DNA of 64,000 nt from an uncultured Pelagibacteraceae bacterium (GCA_902555435.1 CACDRL010000001.1:219345-283344), one strand, 5' to 3'. Positions 37,253-46,497 are shown, numbered from the stretch's first letter. Notes: generated by a model not told the origin, from the sequence alone. Numbers and translations are program-made.

Positions 37253-37257
37253 GGAGG
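37253..37257 (+). promoter_or_regulatory. Strong Shine-Dalgarno of rpsU
   Basis: GGAGG lies five bases before an ATT codon (37263) in the S21 frame. It covers the upstream TTG that would otherwise be the first start codon, so TTG cannot be used with this site. It decides the start of rpsU. Confidence 0.7.
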
Positions 37258-37262
37258 TAGTT

Positions 37263-37457
37263 ATTAAAATAGAAGTAAAAGACAATAATGTAGAACAGGC
37301 TCTTAGAGTTTTAAAAAGAAAACTACAAAGAGATGGTTTTTTTAAAGTTATAAAGTTGAAAAATACTTATGAAAAACCATCTGAGAAGAAAAAAAGAATT
37401 CTTCAAGAAAACATAAAAAGAGTAAAAAAACTAAATAAGCTTAAAAATAGAATTTAA
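37263..37457 (+). CDS. rpsU: 30S ribosomal protein S21, probable ATT start
   Basis: S21 binds near the 3' end of 16S rRNA and helps start translation. The frame reads (M)KIEVKDNNVEQALRVLKRKL with the Lys/Arg-rich tail KKRILQENIKRVKKLNKL, clearly bS21. There is no ATG, GTG or usable TTG: TTG at 37251 lies inside the GGAGG site. The ATT at 37263, five bases after GGAGG, gives a 64-aa protein starting where other S21 proteins start. ATT starts are known for infC. An alternative reading is TTG at 37251 with 68 aa. The initiator tRNA follows six bases later. Confidence 0.88.
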   Translation: MKIEVKDNNVEQALRVLKRKLQRDGFFKVIKLKNTYEKPSEKKKRILQENIKRVKKLNKLKNRI

Positions 37458-37463
37458 ATTTAA

Positions 37464-37540
<77 letters not shown>

Positions 37541-37546
37541 ATCCTA

Positions 37547-37564
37547 GTGAAATTTTTATTTCAC
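37547..37564. repeat. Hairpin just after tRNA-fMet
   Basis: GTGAAAT and ATTTCAC form a 7-bp perfect stem with a TTTT loop, starting six bases after the tRNA CCA. No T-run follows. It may help end or process the rpsU-tRNA transcript. A wider pair, AACCAAT (with the tRNA end) and ATTGGTT further on, could extend it. Confidence 0.45.
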
Positions 37565-37638
37565 AAAATCGCTCCAATAATTGGTTAAAAAAATAATTGT
37601 TTATAACTCAAGACAAATGGATATTAGAGATAAAAATT

Positions 37639-38775
37639 TTATGTAGTAATTTTTTTTATTTTTTTAAATAAAGTTAAAGCTGCCAGTATAGTCATGTCCA
37701 TATCGTAATAAGCATAATTGGCCAATCTACCTCCAAATAAAAAATTATTTACTTTTCTTGCAGTAACTGAATACTTTTTCTGTTTTTGTCTATTTTGTAA
37801 ATCATTTATTGGATAGTACGGTTCTTTATTATCTTTTTTTGGATACTCTTTAATTATTATAGTCTTATTATTTTTGAAATAATTTCTCTCAGGATGTAAA
37901 TGTTTTGGTTCATGAATACGAGTGAATTTGTATTTTAATTCCGGATAATTAATGACAGAATTGCCCTGGAAATCTTCGGTATTAACTACTTTCTTTTCAA
38001 ATTTTAATGATCTCCAATCTAGTTTTCCGTGCTGATAACCAAAAAGTTTATCTAGTGGTCCAGTATAAATTGTAAAATATTTCACATTATATGTATTATT
38101 TTTTAAATCAAAATTCTTGTTTAATTTAACTTCAATTTTTTTATTATCTAATAGTTTTTTAACAAAATTTGTATAACCTTCTTCTGGAACCCCACTCCAT
38201 CTTGAATTTTTTTGATAAGTTTCGTCGTAATTGAATCTTAAAGGAAGTCTATTAAATATTGTGCCGGGTAAATCAACGGGATCCTTACCCCATTGCTTTT
38301 TTGTATAATTTTTTATAAAAGCTTCGTATAAATCTTTTCCAATTTGAGACAAAGCTTTACTTTCAAAATTGTAATTTTTTTCATTTCTATACTTTTTAGT
38401 TATCTTAGTTATAAATTTTTTTGCTTCATCAGGATTATAGTTTTTGTTAAAAAATGAATTGATTGTCTCTAAATTTATTGGAAGTTGATAAATTTTATTT
38501 TTATATTCTGCTAAACTTTGATGTCTATAAGAATTAAATGAAGTAAATTGATTTATATAATTCCAAACAATGTCATGGCTTGTATGAAAAATATGAGTCC
38601 CATATTTATGATATTCAATACCGGTGTAAGGATCAATATGACTGTAAATATTTCCAGCAATATGATCTCTTTTTTCTAAAATAATTACTTTTTTTTTTAG
38701 AATACTTGTAATTCTCTCAGCCAATACACTACCAAAAAGTCCACAGCCAACAATTAGATAATCTGTTTTTTTCAT
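37639..38775 (-). CDS. glf: UDP-galactopyranose mutase
   Basis: This flavoenzyme ring-contracts UDP-galactopyranose to UDP-galactofuranose for surface polysaccharides. The 378-aa protein has the FAD-binding GCGLFGSVLAERI near residues 10-22, EKRDHIAGNIYS, the substrate region KYGTHIFHTSH, and later YTGPLDKLFGYQHGKLDWRSL plus RIHEPKHLHPER. The C-terminal FAD contact is GGRLANYAYYDMD. Length is normal. It predicts galactofuranose in the surface glycan of this strain. Confidence 0.93.
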   Translation of the reverse strand: MKKTDYLIVGCGLFGSVLAERITSILKKKVIILEKRDHIAGNIYSHIDPYTGIEYHKYGTHIFHTSHDIVWNYINQFTSFNSYRHQSLAEYKNKIYQLPINLETINSFFNKNYNPDEAKKFITKITKKYRNEKNYNFESKALSQIGKDLYEAFIKNYTKKQWGKDPVDLPGTIFNRLPLRFNYDETYQKNSRWSGVPEEGYTNFVKKLLDNKKIEVKLNKNFDLKNNTYNVKYFTIYTGPLDKLFGYQHGKLDWRSLKFEKKVVNTEDFQGNSVINYPELKYKFTRIHEPKHLHPERNYFKNNKTIIIKEYPKKDNKEPYYPINDLQNRQKQKKYSVTARKVNNFLFGGRLANYAYYDMDMTILAALTLFKKIKKITT

Positions 38776-38798
38776 AATTAATTTTTAAAATTTTGATT

Positions 38799-39485
38799 TT
38801 ATAGTAACTTAAATTTAAAAATATCTAAAAATGCTAAAGCACATGTTTTGTATAATTTTAAAAATTTAATACTGGTACCAGTGTATCTTTTATTATGTTT
38901 AACATTTACACTTTTATAAGAATTTATTTTTTTCGATGATATTGATATGAGAATATTTGGAACTATAGAAAAAGATATTTTATTTATAATTTTTTTTAAA
39001 AAACTAGATTTAATTATTCTGAGTGGACAATTAGGGTCAACTATATATTTTCCGTATAATAAAAAAATAATCAATTTCATAAATCCAGAAATTAAAATTC
39101 TGCCTAAAGGATCATCTCTATTCTCTCTGTTGCCGACTACAAAATCATAATTTTTCTTATATTTGCTTAATTTTTTAAATTCATTAAATGCTATCTGATC
39201 ATCACTATCTATTTGCAGTACATATTCAGCTTTCAAATTTATAGCTTTTTTATATCCATAAATTAATGTTTTTCCATGTCCTTCATTTTTTTTATGAAAG
39301 ATTAAGATTTTTTTACTCTTTATTTCATCAAGTTTTTTTTTGGTATTATCTTTTGATCCATCATTAATTATTAATATTTTACTGTTAGTGTTTTTAAAAT
39401 AATTCAAAGCCTTAGTGATTACCTTAATAATAATTTCTTCTTCATTATAGACGGGTATTATAATGCAATATGTTAATTTAGACAT
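38799..39485 (-). CDS. Family 2 glycosyltransferase (dolichol-phosphate-mannose synthase-like)
   Basis: The 228-aa protein has a GT-A fold: IIPVYNEEEIIIKVI at the start, LIINDGSKDNT, and the DXD-type QIDSDDQIAFNEF motif near residue 95. It lacks a long C-terminal membrane domain, with only a hydrophobic stretch near 130-145. It probably transfers a sugar from a nucleotide donor to a polyprenyl phosphate or growing chain. The specificity is unknown. It is next to glf on the same strand. Confidence 0.85.
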   Translation of the reverse strand: MSKLTYCIIIPVYNEEEIIIKVITKALNYFKNTNSKILIINDGSKDNTKKKLDEIKSKKILIFHKKNEGHGKTLIYGYKKAINLKAEYVLQIDSDDQIAFNEFKKLSKYKKNYDFVVGNRENRDDPLGRILISGFMKLIIFLLYGKYIVDPNCPLRIIKSSFLKKIINKISFSIVPNILISISSKKINSYKSVNVKHNKRYTGTSIKFLKLYKTCALAFLDIFKFKLL

Positions 39486-39550
39486 GAATTAAAATAAATT
39501 AGATATCATTTTATTAATAAATTAACAATGCTATAAAAATTTAGAAAGTA

Positions 39551-40340
39551 ATGAAAAGAAAAATTTTAATTATTGGCAAACATAGTTTTCTATCTACAAA
39601 TTTATTTAAATTTTTAAAAACAAAATTTTCTATAACAAAAATAGATTTTTACAACTTTTTAAAAACTAAAGAAGAAAAATTATCAAAATTTAATTGTATA
39701 ATAAATTGCTCTACTAATAAATTTTTTTTTATCAAACAATATGATCTAAAATATGATCATGATTTTCTTTCTGCAAAAAAGTTAAAAAATATTAAATCAA
39801 AATTGATTATTTTTAGTACAAGCAAAATATATGGACCGGGATTCAATTTAAAAGAAAATTCTAAAAAAAAAACCTATTGATAGATATGGAAAAAATAAAT
39901 TAATATCAGAAGATAAAGTTTATCAATTAAAAAAAGAATTACTGATATTTAGAGTTTCAAATGTTGTAGGTAAAGAAAATAAAAAAAGTTCAAGAAAAAT
40001 TACAAATTTATTTTTTGATGAAATGAGAAAAAACCTAAAAAAAAAAAATATTATTGTAACAAAAATAAACTATTATAAAGATTTTATACTTATTGACGAT
40101 TTTGTTAGAATTATTTATTTGTCAATAATAAAAAATCTAAAAGGAATTTTCAACCTATCTACAAACTTTAAAATTTATTTACATGATTTGGCTGAAGATA
40201 TTTCTAAATATAACGGATCAAAAATAAAATATTCTAATAGTAAAACATATTCTTTTACTCTAAATAATAAAAAATTGTTAAATAAAATAAAAATTAAAAA
40301 ATTAAAAAATCTGAGAAAAAACTTTTATAAATATATATAA
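39551..40340 (+). pseudogene. NAD-dependent epimerase/dehydratase (SDR), frameshifted at an A10 tract
   Basis: Two open frames, 39551-39880 and 39873-40340, are the two halves of one extended SDR. The first has IIGKHSFLSTNLFKF and ends FSTSKIYGPGFNL. The second frame, read from CCT at 39873, gives PIDRYGKNKLISE and LLIFRVSNVVG, the YxxxK and following motifs. The shift lies at ten A residues (39863-39872); one A fewer restores a 262-aa protein. The N-terminal glycine motif is GKHSFLS, unlike the standard GxxGxxG. It runs into the downstream dehydratase, whose ATG overlaps its stop by one base. Confidence 0.82.
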
Positions 40341-41302
40341 TGAAAAAATTTTTTATTACAGGTGCAGCTGGTTTTATCGGATCACATGTTTGCGAACATA
40401 TATTGAATAAATTTCCAAATTCAAAAATTATTGCTTTAGACAAATTAACTTATGCGGGCAACAAATTTTTTTTAAAAAAAATTATTAATAAAAATAATTT
40501 CACTTTTATTAAATCAGACATAATTCAGGCAAAAAAATATATCAAATTTCTAAAAAATATAGATTGTGCTATAAATATAGCTGCAGAAAGTCATGTTGAT
40601 AATTCTTTTGAGAATTCTATAGACTTTACAAAAACAAATACATTAGGAGCTCATATTTTTTTAGAAAATTGTATTGAAAATAAAGTTAAAAAAATAATTC
40701 ATGTAAGTACTGATGAAGTTTATGGCGATAAAATAAAAGGAAAAAGTTATGAATATGACTCACTAAATCCAACAAATCCCTATTCTGCATCTAAAGCAGC
40801 AGCAGAAATGATTGCAGGTAGCTATAAGTATTTTTTTAAAAAAGATATTGTAATAATTAGAGCCAACAATATTTATGGTACAAGACAATTTCCTGAAAAA
40901 TTAATTCCATCTTGTATTGTTTCGTTGATAAATAATAAAAAAATTCAAATTCATGGAAATGGTAAAAATAAAAGACATTATCTATTTGTTAAAGATTTTT
41001 GTGGAGCATTAGAAATAATTATAAGAAAAGTAAATACTGGAATATATAATGTAGGTTCAAATGAGTGTTTTGAAAATATTAAAATTGCTAAAAAAATTTG
41101 CTCTATGATGAAAAAATCTAATAAAAATATCCAGTTTATAAAGGACAGGCCATTTAACGATAGAAGATATAGTATTTCCTCAAAAAAAATTCGAAATTTG
41201 GGATGGAAACCTAAAGCAAAAATATTTGAAGAACTGAACCAAATTATAGACTGGTACAAAAAAAATATCAGAATTTTTGATAAAAATATTTCAAATAAAT
41301 AA
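40340..41302 (+). CDS. rmlB: dTDP-glucose 4,6-dehydratase-like SDR
   Basis: The 320-aa extended SDR has GAAGFIGSHVCEHIL at the start, AAESHVDNSFEN, the active-site trio STDEVYGD (the T-D-E of 4,6-dehydratases) and YSASKAAAEM, and RANNIYGTRQFPEKLIP. This fits RmlB or a related NDP-hexose 4,6-dehydratase that makes 4-keto-6-deoxy sugars. It is shorter than typical RmlB (about 350 aa), and rmlA, rmlC and rmlD are not adjacent, so the donor nucleotide is uncertain. It is coupled to the frameshifted SDR by a one-base overlap. Confidence 0.8.
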   Translation: MKKFFITGAAGFIGSHVCEHILNKFPNSKIIALDKLTYAGNKFFLKKIINKNNFTFIKSDIIQAKKYIKFLKNIDCAINIAAESHVDNSFENSIDFTKTNTLGAHIFLENCIENKVKKIIHVSTDEVYGDKIKGKSYEYDSLNPTNPYSASKAAAEMIAGSYKYFFKKDIVIIRANNIYGTRQFPEKLIPSCIVSLINNKKIQIHGNGKNKRHYLFVKDFCGALEIIIRKVNTGIYNVGSNECFENIKIAKKICSMMKKSNKNIQFIKDRPFNDRRYSISSKKIRNLGWKPKAKIFEELNQIIDWYKKNIRIFDKNISNK

Positions 41303-41330
41303 GGTTAACAAAGACTTCTTAATCTTCTTA

Positions 41331-42494
41331 TTATATTTTATATACAATTTTTTTTAAAAAAATCTCAAGAGATATTGGAATAAACGATATTAAAGGTAGC
41401 ACTATTGGAAATCTATATCTCCAATCATAATCAATTAATATAAACGAATGAAAAGCTGCTACAGAAAAAGATAAAAGTAAAATAAATAAAAAAATTTTAT
41501 CTATAGTTTTTATATAGCTTCCAAAATATAACCATATAGATATTGAAAATAATACTAAAAAGATTTGGATCACATTTAAAAGTATATGAACTACTGAAAA
41601 AGTAGATGCATAGGGGTTAAAAAAATAAATTAGTCTTAAAAAATAAATATTAAATATATCTATAAAATTAGATGGCTTGTTAATCCATGTTTCTGGACGA
41701 TCATGAATTATCATACCCTCCTTCACCATATTTGTAATAAAATCAAACTTTACAATTCCATTAAAATTATATTCAATAAAATAATAAGCTAAAGTGTATA
41801 TAATTGGTGTAGAAATAAAGAGAATAAATAGAAATAATAAAATTCTCTTTGGTTCAAATAAAATCTTATATTTTGAAATTATAAGAAAGAAAATAATTGA
41901 AAATATTACAGGAAATGAAGCTGGCCTTGAGGCTAACAGCAAAAATATTATTAAAAAAAGTTCTAAATAGTAAATTCTATTTTTTACAATTCCTTTTATG
42001 ATGAAATAAGAAGCAAACATAACTAGAAAGGCATAAATCATGTCAGAAAGTATAAATTTTGGCCAGATTAATATATCAACAGACAATGCTATCACAGGTA
42101 AACTAATCGCTATCAAAACTGGTCTAACTCCAATAAGTAAAAGACTTTTAACAAAAATTATTAGGGAAAAAAAAACTAATATTAAATTTAATAATAAAAA
42201 AGCAAACTGCCAATTATTAACAAAAATAACTTTACATAGTGCAATTAATGAAACTGGAAGTGAAAAAAAAAATAGATGTGGTCTAAGTGAAATCTTTTCA
42301 ATTAAAAAGAAATCATAAAAATTGAATTTTAATTCAATTAGATTATCAGCCCACCTAGAAAATCTTTCAGAGTCTGATGACATGGAGAAACCAGAATATA
42401 AAATATAGAGAGCAATTAATGAAAAGCTTATAATAAATAATATAAATAAAAATATATTTCCATATCTCCAACTATTACTAAAAATATTTTTCAT
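41331..42494 (-). CDS. Polytopic membrane protein, possible GT-C-like or polymerase protein
   Basis: The 387-aa protein has about ten hydrophobic segments, for example near residues 13-35, 68-88, 95-118, 125-140 and 150-200, with short loops. I do not recognise a specific family. Its setting between glycosyltransferases and its topology suggest a lipid-linked sugar transferase of the GT-C type, or an O-antigen polymerase or flippase. A DSERFSRWADN stretch after the first helix could be the acidic motif of a GT-C enzyme. Confidence 0.5.
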   Translation of the reverse strand: MKNIFSNSWRYGNIFLFILFIISFSLIALYILYSGFSMSSDSERFSRWADNLIELKFNFYDFFLIEKISLRPHLFFFSLPVSLIALCKVIFVNNWQFAFLLLNLILVFFSLIIFVKSLLLIGVRPVLIAISLPVIALSVDILIWPKFILSDMIYAFLVMFASYFIIKGIVKNRIYYLELFLIIFLLLASRPASFPVIFSIIFFLIISKYKILFEPKRILLFLFILFISTPIIYTLAYYFIEYNFNGIVKFDFITNMVKEGMIIHDRPETWINKPSNFIDIFNIYFLRLIYFFNPYASTFSVVHILLNVIQIFLVLFSISIWLYFGSYIKTIDKIFLFILLLSFSVAAFHSFILIDYDWRYRFPIVLPLISFIPISLEIFLKKIVYKI

Positions 42495-42514
42495 AATTTA
42501 TTAAGAATAAAATA

Positions 42515-43228
42515 TTAATATCTAAATTTAACAAAATACCTATACTTTATGATGGTTATTAGTGCCCTTATAGCATCATAAAATTTTATTTTTTTGCCTT
42601 CTTCAACGCTTCTCCCTTTGTAAAATATCGGCACTTCTTTTATTATTTCATTTAATAATGAAATTTTTGTAGTGACTTCTGGACAAAACGCAAAGTCATT
42701 CTCTTGTAAATCCAGCTTAACAAAAATATCTTTTTTAAATATTTTATAACATGTATGTGCATCAGTAAGTTTTTGATTATTTAAGAAATTTGAAATAATA
42801 GTCAAAACATGATTTCCAAATGTTCTGAAGTGAGAAAGAAATATTCCACCAAAATATCTTTTTTTATTTAACACTCTTGATCCATATACAACATTTAAGT
42901 TTTTTTTAATCATTAATTTAATTAATTTATTTAGATCAATGGGTCTATATTCAAAATCAGCGTCTTGGATAGCAATAATATCTCCTCTAATATAAGGTAC
43001 AGCTGACTTAATAGCAGCACCCTTACCCAAATTTTTTTTATGTAAAATTATCTTATCAATATTTTTATTATTCTTTATTATTTTCCTTGTTCCATCTGAT
43101 GAACAATCATCAACTACTATAATTTGTTTATTAAAGTGTAGATCCTTTTTTACTTTTTTAATTATTTTATCAATAAATTTTTTTTCATTAAAAACTGGGA
43201 TAATAACTGTAATTTTTTTTTTTGGCAT
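42515..43228 (-). CDS. Family 2 glycosyltransferase
   Basis: The 237-aa GT-A protein starts with VIIPVFNEKKFIDKII, has VVDDCSSDGTRKII and the donor/metal motif AIQDADFEYRP, then NVVYGSRVLNKKRYFGG. This is the polyprenyl-phosphate glycosyltransferase pattern. A late AFCPEVTTKISL stretch matches others of this group. It is on the same strand as the polytopic membrane gene downstream and may supply a polyprenyl-linked sugar to it. Confidence 0.85.
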   Translation of the reverse strand: MPKKKITVIIPVFNEKKFIDKIIKKVKKDLHFNKQIIVVDDCSSDGTRKIIKNNKNIDKIILHKKNLGKGAAIKSAVPYIRGDIIAIQDADFEYRPIDLNKLIKLMIKKNLNVVYGSRVLNKKRYFGGIFLSHFRTFGNHVLTIISNFLNNQKLTDAHTCYKIFKKDIFVKLDLQENDFAFCPEVTTKISLLNEIIKEVPIFYKGRSVEEGKKIKFYDAIRALITIIKYRYFVKFRY

Positions 43229-43376
43229 ATTTATAAATATTTAATCCTTATGAAAATTATTATGAAAAGATTACATTAAATTAAATATAAATTAATAAAA
43301 ACTTAAACAAAATGTGATTTAATCATTTATTATAATAATATAAAGTATTTAAAATAATAAATTCATTAGTAATAAA

Positions 43377-43853
43377 ATGAAAATTTTGAGAAGAATTCTG
43401 TGTATCTTGGGAAATTACCTACCCCCTAAATTGAATTGCCTATTTTATAAACTTGCAGGAGTTAATTTAAAATTATCTAAAGTATGGATAGGAAACAATT
43501 GTTACTTTGATACTCAATTTCCAGAAAATATAATTATTAAAGACAACGTCTGTATTAGTTTTGGTACCACTATATTGTGTCATTTTGATCCTTCAGAAAG
43601 TATAAAAAATCACCCAATTAAAAAGTACAAAAAAAAAGTCATTTTAGAAGAAGGAGTATTTATTGGACCAAAAACTTTAATAATGCCCGGAGTAGTTATA
43701 AAAAAAAATACATTTGTCCAGCCAGGTTCTATTGTTTCAAAATCAACTGATGAAAATTCATTTGTATATAATAGTGCATTTAAAAAAAGAGGTACTTTAA
43801 CAAAAGAACTAATTTCTAGAATCAATAATCAGAATAAAAAATTTAATTTTTAG
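43377..43853 (+). CDS. Hexapeptide-repeat acyltransferase (WbbJ/CysE-like)
   Basis: The 158-aa protein has imperfect hexapeptide turns (for example VWIGNNCYFD, NIIIKDNVCISFG, VILEEGVFIGPKTLIMPGVVIKKNTFVQPGSIVSK), giving a left-handed beta helix. It most likely O- or N-acetylates a sugar of the surface glycan. The acceptor is unknown. It ends eight bases from the convergent aminotransferase gene. Confidence 0.8.
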   Translation: MKILRRILCILGNYLPPKLNCLFYKLAGVNLKLSKVWIGNNCYFDTQFPENIIIKDNVCISFGTTILCHFDPSESIKNHPIKKYKKKVILEEGVFIGPKTLIMPGVVIKKNTFVQPGSIVSKSTDENSFVYNSAFKKRGTLTKELISRINNQNKKFNF

Positions 43854-43861
43854 TTTAATAA

Positions 43862-45086
43862 TTACTTTTCAAAAAAATTTATTAATTTAGATATTTTAAT
43901 GATATCATCTTCTGAGATTTTATCATGAGTTGGTAAACTTAAAACCTTTTCATGTAAATTCTCACAATTAGAAAAATCATTAAATTCATAATTATTTTTA
44001 GAATATCTCAAACTGTTTACATACCATGTATGTCGTATGTCATATCCAATTTTTAATAACTCTTTACTTAAAAATTTATTATTATTTTTTTTCAAAAGTA
44101 TTGGATATTCCAAAAAAGAATTAATTTCGTAAAAAGGAAAATTATTTATAATCAACTTTTTATCTAAATTATTTTCGTATAATCTAACCTTTGCAATTTT
44201 ATTATTTATTTTATTTTCAAGAGTTTTTAAATTTTCTATACCAGCTATAGCGAAATTTCCTTGAAATTTGTAATTATAATGTTCAGGAATCTTGTTAAAA
44301 AACTGAGGATAAACATTGGGATTCATCAATTTTTCTAATTTTCTAATAGATAATTTTAAAACATAATAGGTAAAATAATTAAAAATATATCTGTTGTAGA
44401 ATAAATCTATTAAAATACAAAAAAATAATAATTTAAAAGACTTTGTTGCGGGATAATTAATATTTTTATCTAAATTTTTTTCTATTTCAAGCAATTTGGA
44501 TTTATCCTTAGAATAAATTGCACCCCCATGAAAAGTACAAAGATGTTTCATTACCCCAAAACTATAAAATCCGTAATCAAATAAAGTTCCAATAAATTTA
44601 TTTTTATCAATTTTTGCGCCAAAATTTATAGCTGCATCTTCTATTATCTTTATTCTTTTATTGTATTTTTTAGCAAACTTTAACAAATCTTCTTTATTTG
44701 AATATAAATGTGTAATAATTAGACCTGCTGTATTATCATTAATTTTTTTTTCTAAATCATCTTCTAATGGTAATCCTGTTTTTAAATCAATTTCTAGGTA
44801 AATTGGTTTTCCACCAGCGTATATAATTGCGTTTATAATTTCTGTTAGGGTATAAGGGCAAATTAATATTTCGTTTTTTTTTATCTGATAATATAACTTT
44901 GAAAATGTTAAACGCTGCCACTCTTCCTTGCGAGGTTAACAATAAATTATTTGTAGAAAAAAATTTTTGTAAAAGTATTTTTAATTTTTCTTTATTCTTT
45001 TTTCCTTGATTGAATATAAAACTTAAAAAAACTTTAATATAAATTTTAAAAGAGGTATTTATATTAATTCTTGTATTTTTTTTCAT
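43862..45086 (-). pseudogene. DegT/DnrJ/EryC1-family sugar aminotransferase, frameshifted at an A9 tract
   Basis: The N-terminal frame (45086 down to 44787) has LLTSQGRVAAFNIFKVIL, then leaves frame at nine A residues (plus-strand T run 44874-44882). With one A fewer the sequence continues NEILICPYTLTEIINAIIYAG, GGKPIYLEIDLKTG, IIEDAAINFGA and MKHLCTFHGGAIYS, the DegT pattern including the probable PLP lysine. The restored protein would be 407 aa. Normal roles are amino-sugar synthesis from 4-keto sugars. It overlaps the GMC-like gene upstream by 23 nt. Confidence 0.82.
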
Positions 45087-46497
45087 TAATTATTTTTTTT
45101 GATATAAATCTTGCATACAACATAAGAAAATAAGTTGGGTAATACAAACCCTCCTTAATAGACGCACCGTCAATAATATGGATATTTTTAAATTTATTTA
45201 ACTCACAATACTTATTTAACAACTTCTCACCTTGAAAAAATTTATTTACTAGCGTACTTGTGTAATGAGCATCTGAACCATTTTGAAGTAATTTTAAATT
45301 TTGAGGAAAAAATTCAAACATATTAAATTGCGATAAGAAAGGATTTAGCTTTTTCTTGAGCTTAAATTTAAGTTTTTTTTGATGTAAATTATTTTCTGAA
45401 TAAACTAAAGTTTTTAATTTACCGACTTTAACAAACGTATTTGAATAATTTGAAGGTAAAAAAATATTACCTACAAAAATAAATTTTTTAATAAATGAAA
45501 AAAACAAATTTGATTTACTAATTCCAAAAAAATTATTTGAAATATTATTTAAATTCATAAATGAACCACAAAATTTTTCCTTTTTAATATGAATATTTAA
45601 ATTAAGTAGAGGTAAACTGAATTTAATTTTATTTGCAATCTTAAAGGGTAGTAAAAAATCTATATACATTATTTTAAGCATTGGTGTGTGAAATAATCTA
45701 TATGTTTCTTTAGAATTTATTATTTTATCAGCTAAAATAGTTGATCCGACAGTACCTGCAGATATTATAATTTTATCAAAACTTTGTTTTATTTTTATTT
45801 TATTATCCGAAATTAGTTTGTAGGTCTTTTTTTTTTTAATATTTTTAATAAAAGTATTTGGAATATAAAAAAAATTTTTATTTTTTAATAAATCGATTAT
45901 GTGAGTTTTGGAATTATATATACGTTTATTATATGAGCCTAATAAATCTTTATTATTATAATCATTAATAGTTAATTTTTTTTCATTAAACTGTTCTACT
46001 GCTGGTAAAAATTTAGAAAAATAAATAGATTTATTTTTCTTTATTAACATTTTTCTAATTATTTTTTGATTGAAAAAAAAATTAAAAAAATTAAATTTCC
46101 TTTTTTTAATTTTTAGTTCTTTATCAATATATTTCTGCTCTTTCATTATTGATTTACCAAAAGAATATTTTTTTAAATATTTTGTATCAGGAAATTCTAA
46201 CCCAGCACCCCAAAAATTACTTAAACCACCTGAATTTAAACCACTAACTAAAAAAAAATTTTTAGTTTTGATTTTATATTTTTGTTTAAATTTTTTAATT
46301 GAATTAATTAATTGTTTGTTATTATACTTTGGAGATTTGTTGATTTTTGGTAAAAATTTAACATCTTGTTTATTTTCAACTTTTTCTTTTTTTAAAATAT
46401 TTTCAGAATCAAATAAATAAACTTTGTGATTATATTCTAAGAATGTTTTAGCGACTATTATAGCTGAAATTCCTGATCCGATTACGGCTACATTCAT
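45064..46497 (-). CDS. GMC-type FAD-dependent oxidoreductase-like protein
   Basis: The 477-aa protein has an N-terminal dinucleotide fold (VIGSGISAIIVAKTF near residues 5-19, followed by YLFDSE) and the GGLSNFWGAGLEFPD segment typical of GMC enzymes. The C-terminal GSDAHYTSTL and HIIDGASIKEG stretches include the active-site-like His. Between them is a Lys-rich, poorly conserved part. The substrate may be a sugar or lipid intermediate, as such genes occur in polysaccharide loci. Function is not further defined. It is the last island gene before the transaldolase. Confidence 0.7.
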   Translation of the reverse strand: MNVAVIGSGISAIIVAKTFLEYNHKVYLFDSENILKKEKVENKQDVKFLPKINKSPKYNNKQLINSIKKFKQKYKIKTKNFFLVSGLNSGGLSNFWGAGLEFPDTKYLKKYSFGKSIMKEQKYIDKELKIKKRKFNFFNFFFNQKIIRKMLIKKNKSIYFSKFLPAVEQFNEKKLTINDYNNKDLLGSYNKRIYNSKTHIIDLLKNKNFFYIPNTFIKNIKKKKTYKLISDNKIKIKQSFDKIIISAGTVGSTILADKIINSKETYRLFHTPMLKIMYIDFLLPFKIANKIKFSLPLLNLNIHIKKEKFCGSFMNLNNISNNFFGISKSNLFFSFIKKFIFVGNIFLPSNYSNTFVKVGKLKTLVYSENNLHQKKLKFKLKKKLNPFLSQFNMFEFFPQNLKLLQNGSDAHYTSTLVNKFFQGEKLLNKYCELNKFKNIHIIDGASIKEGLYYPTYFLMLYARFISKKIINEKKYKN

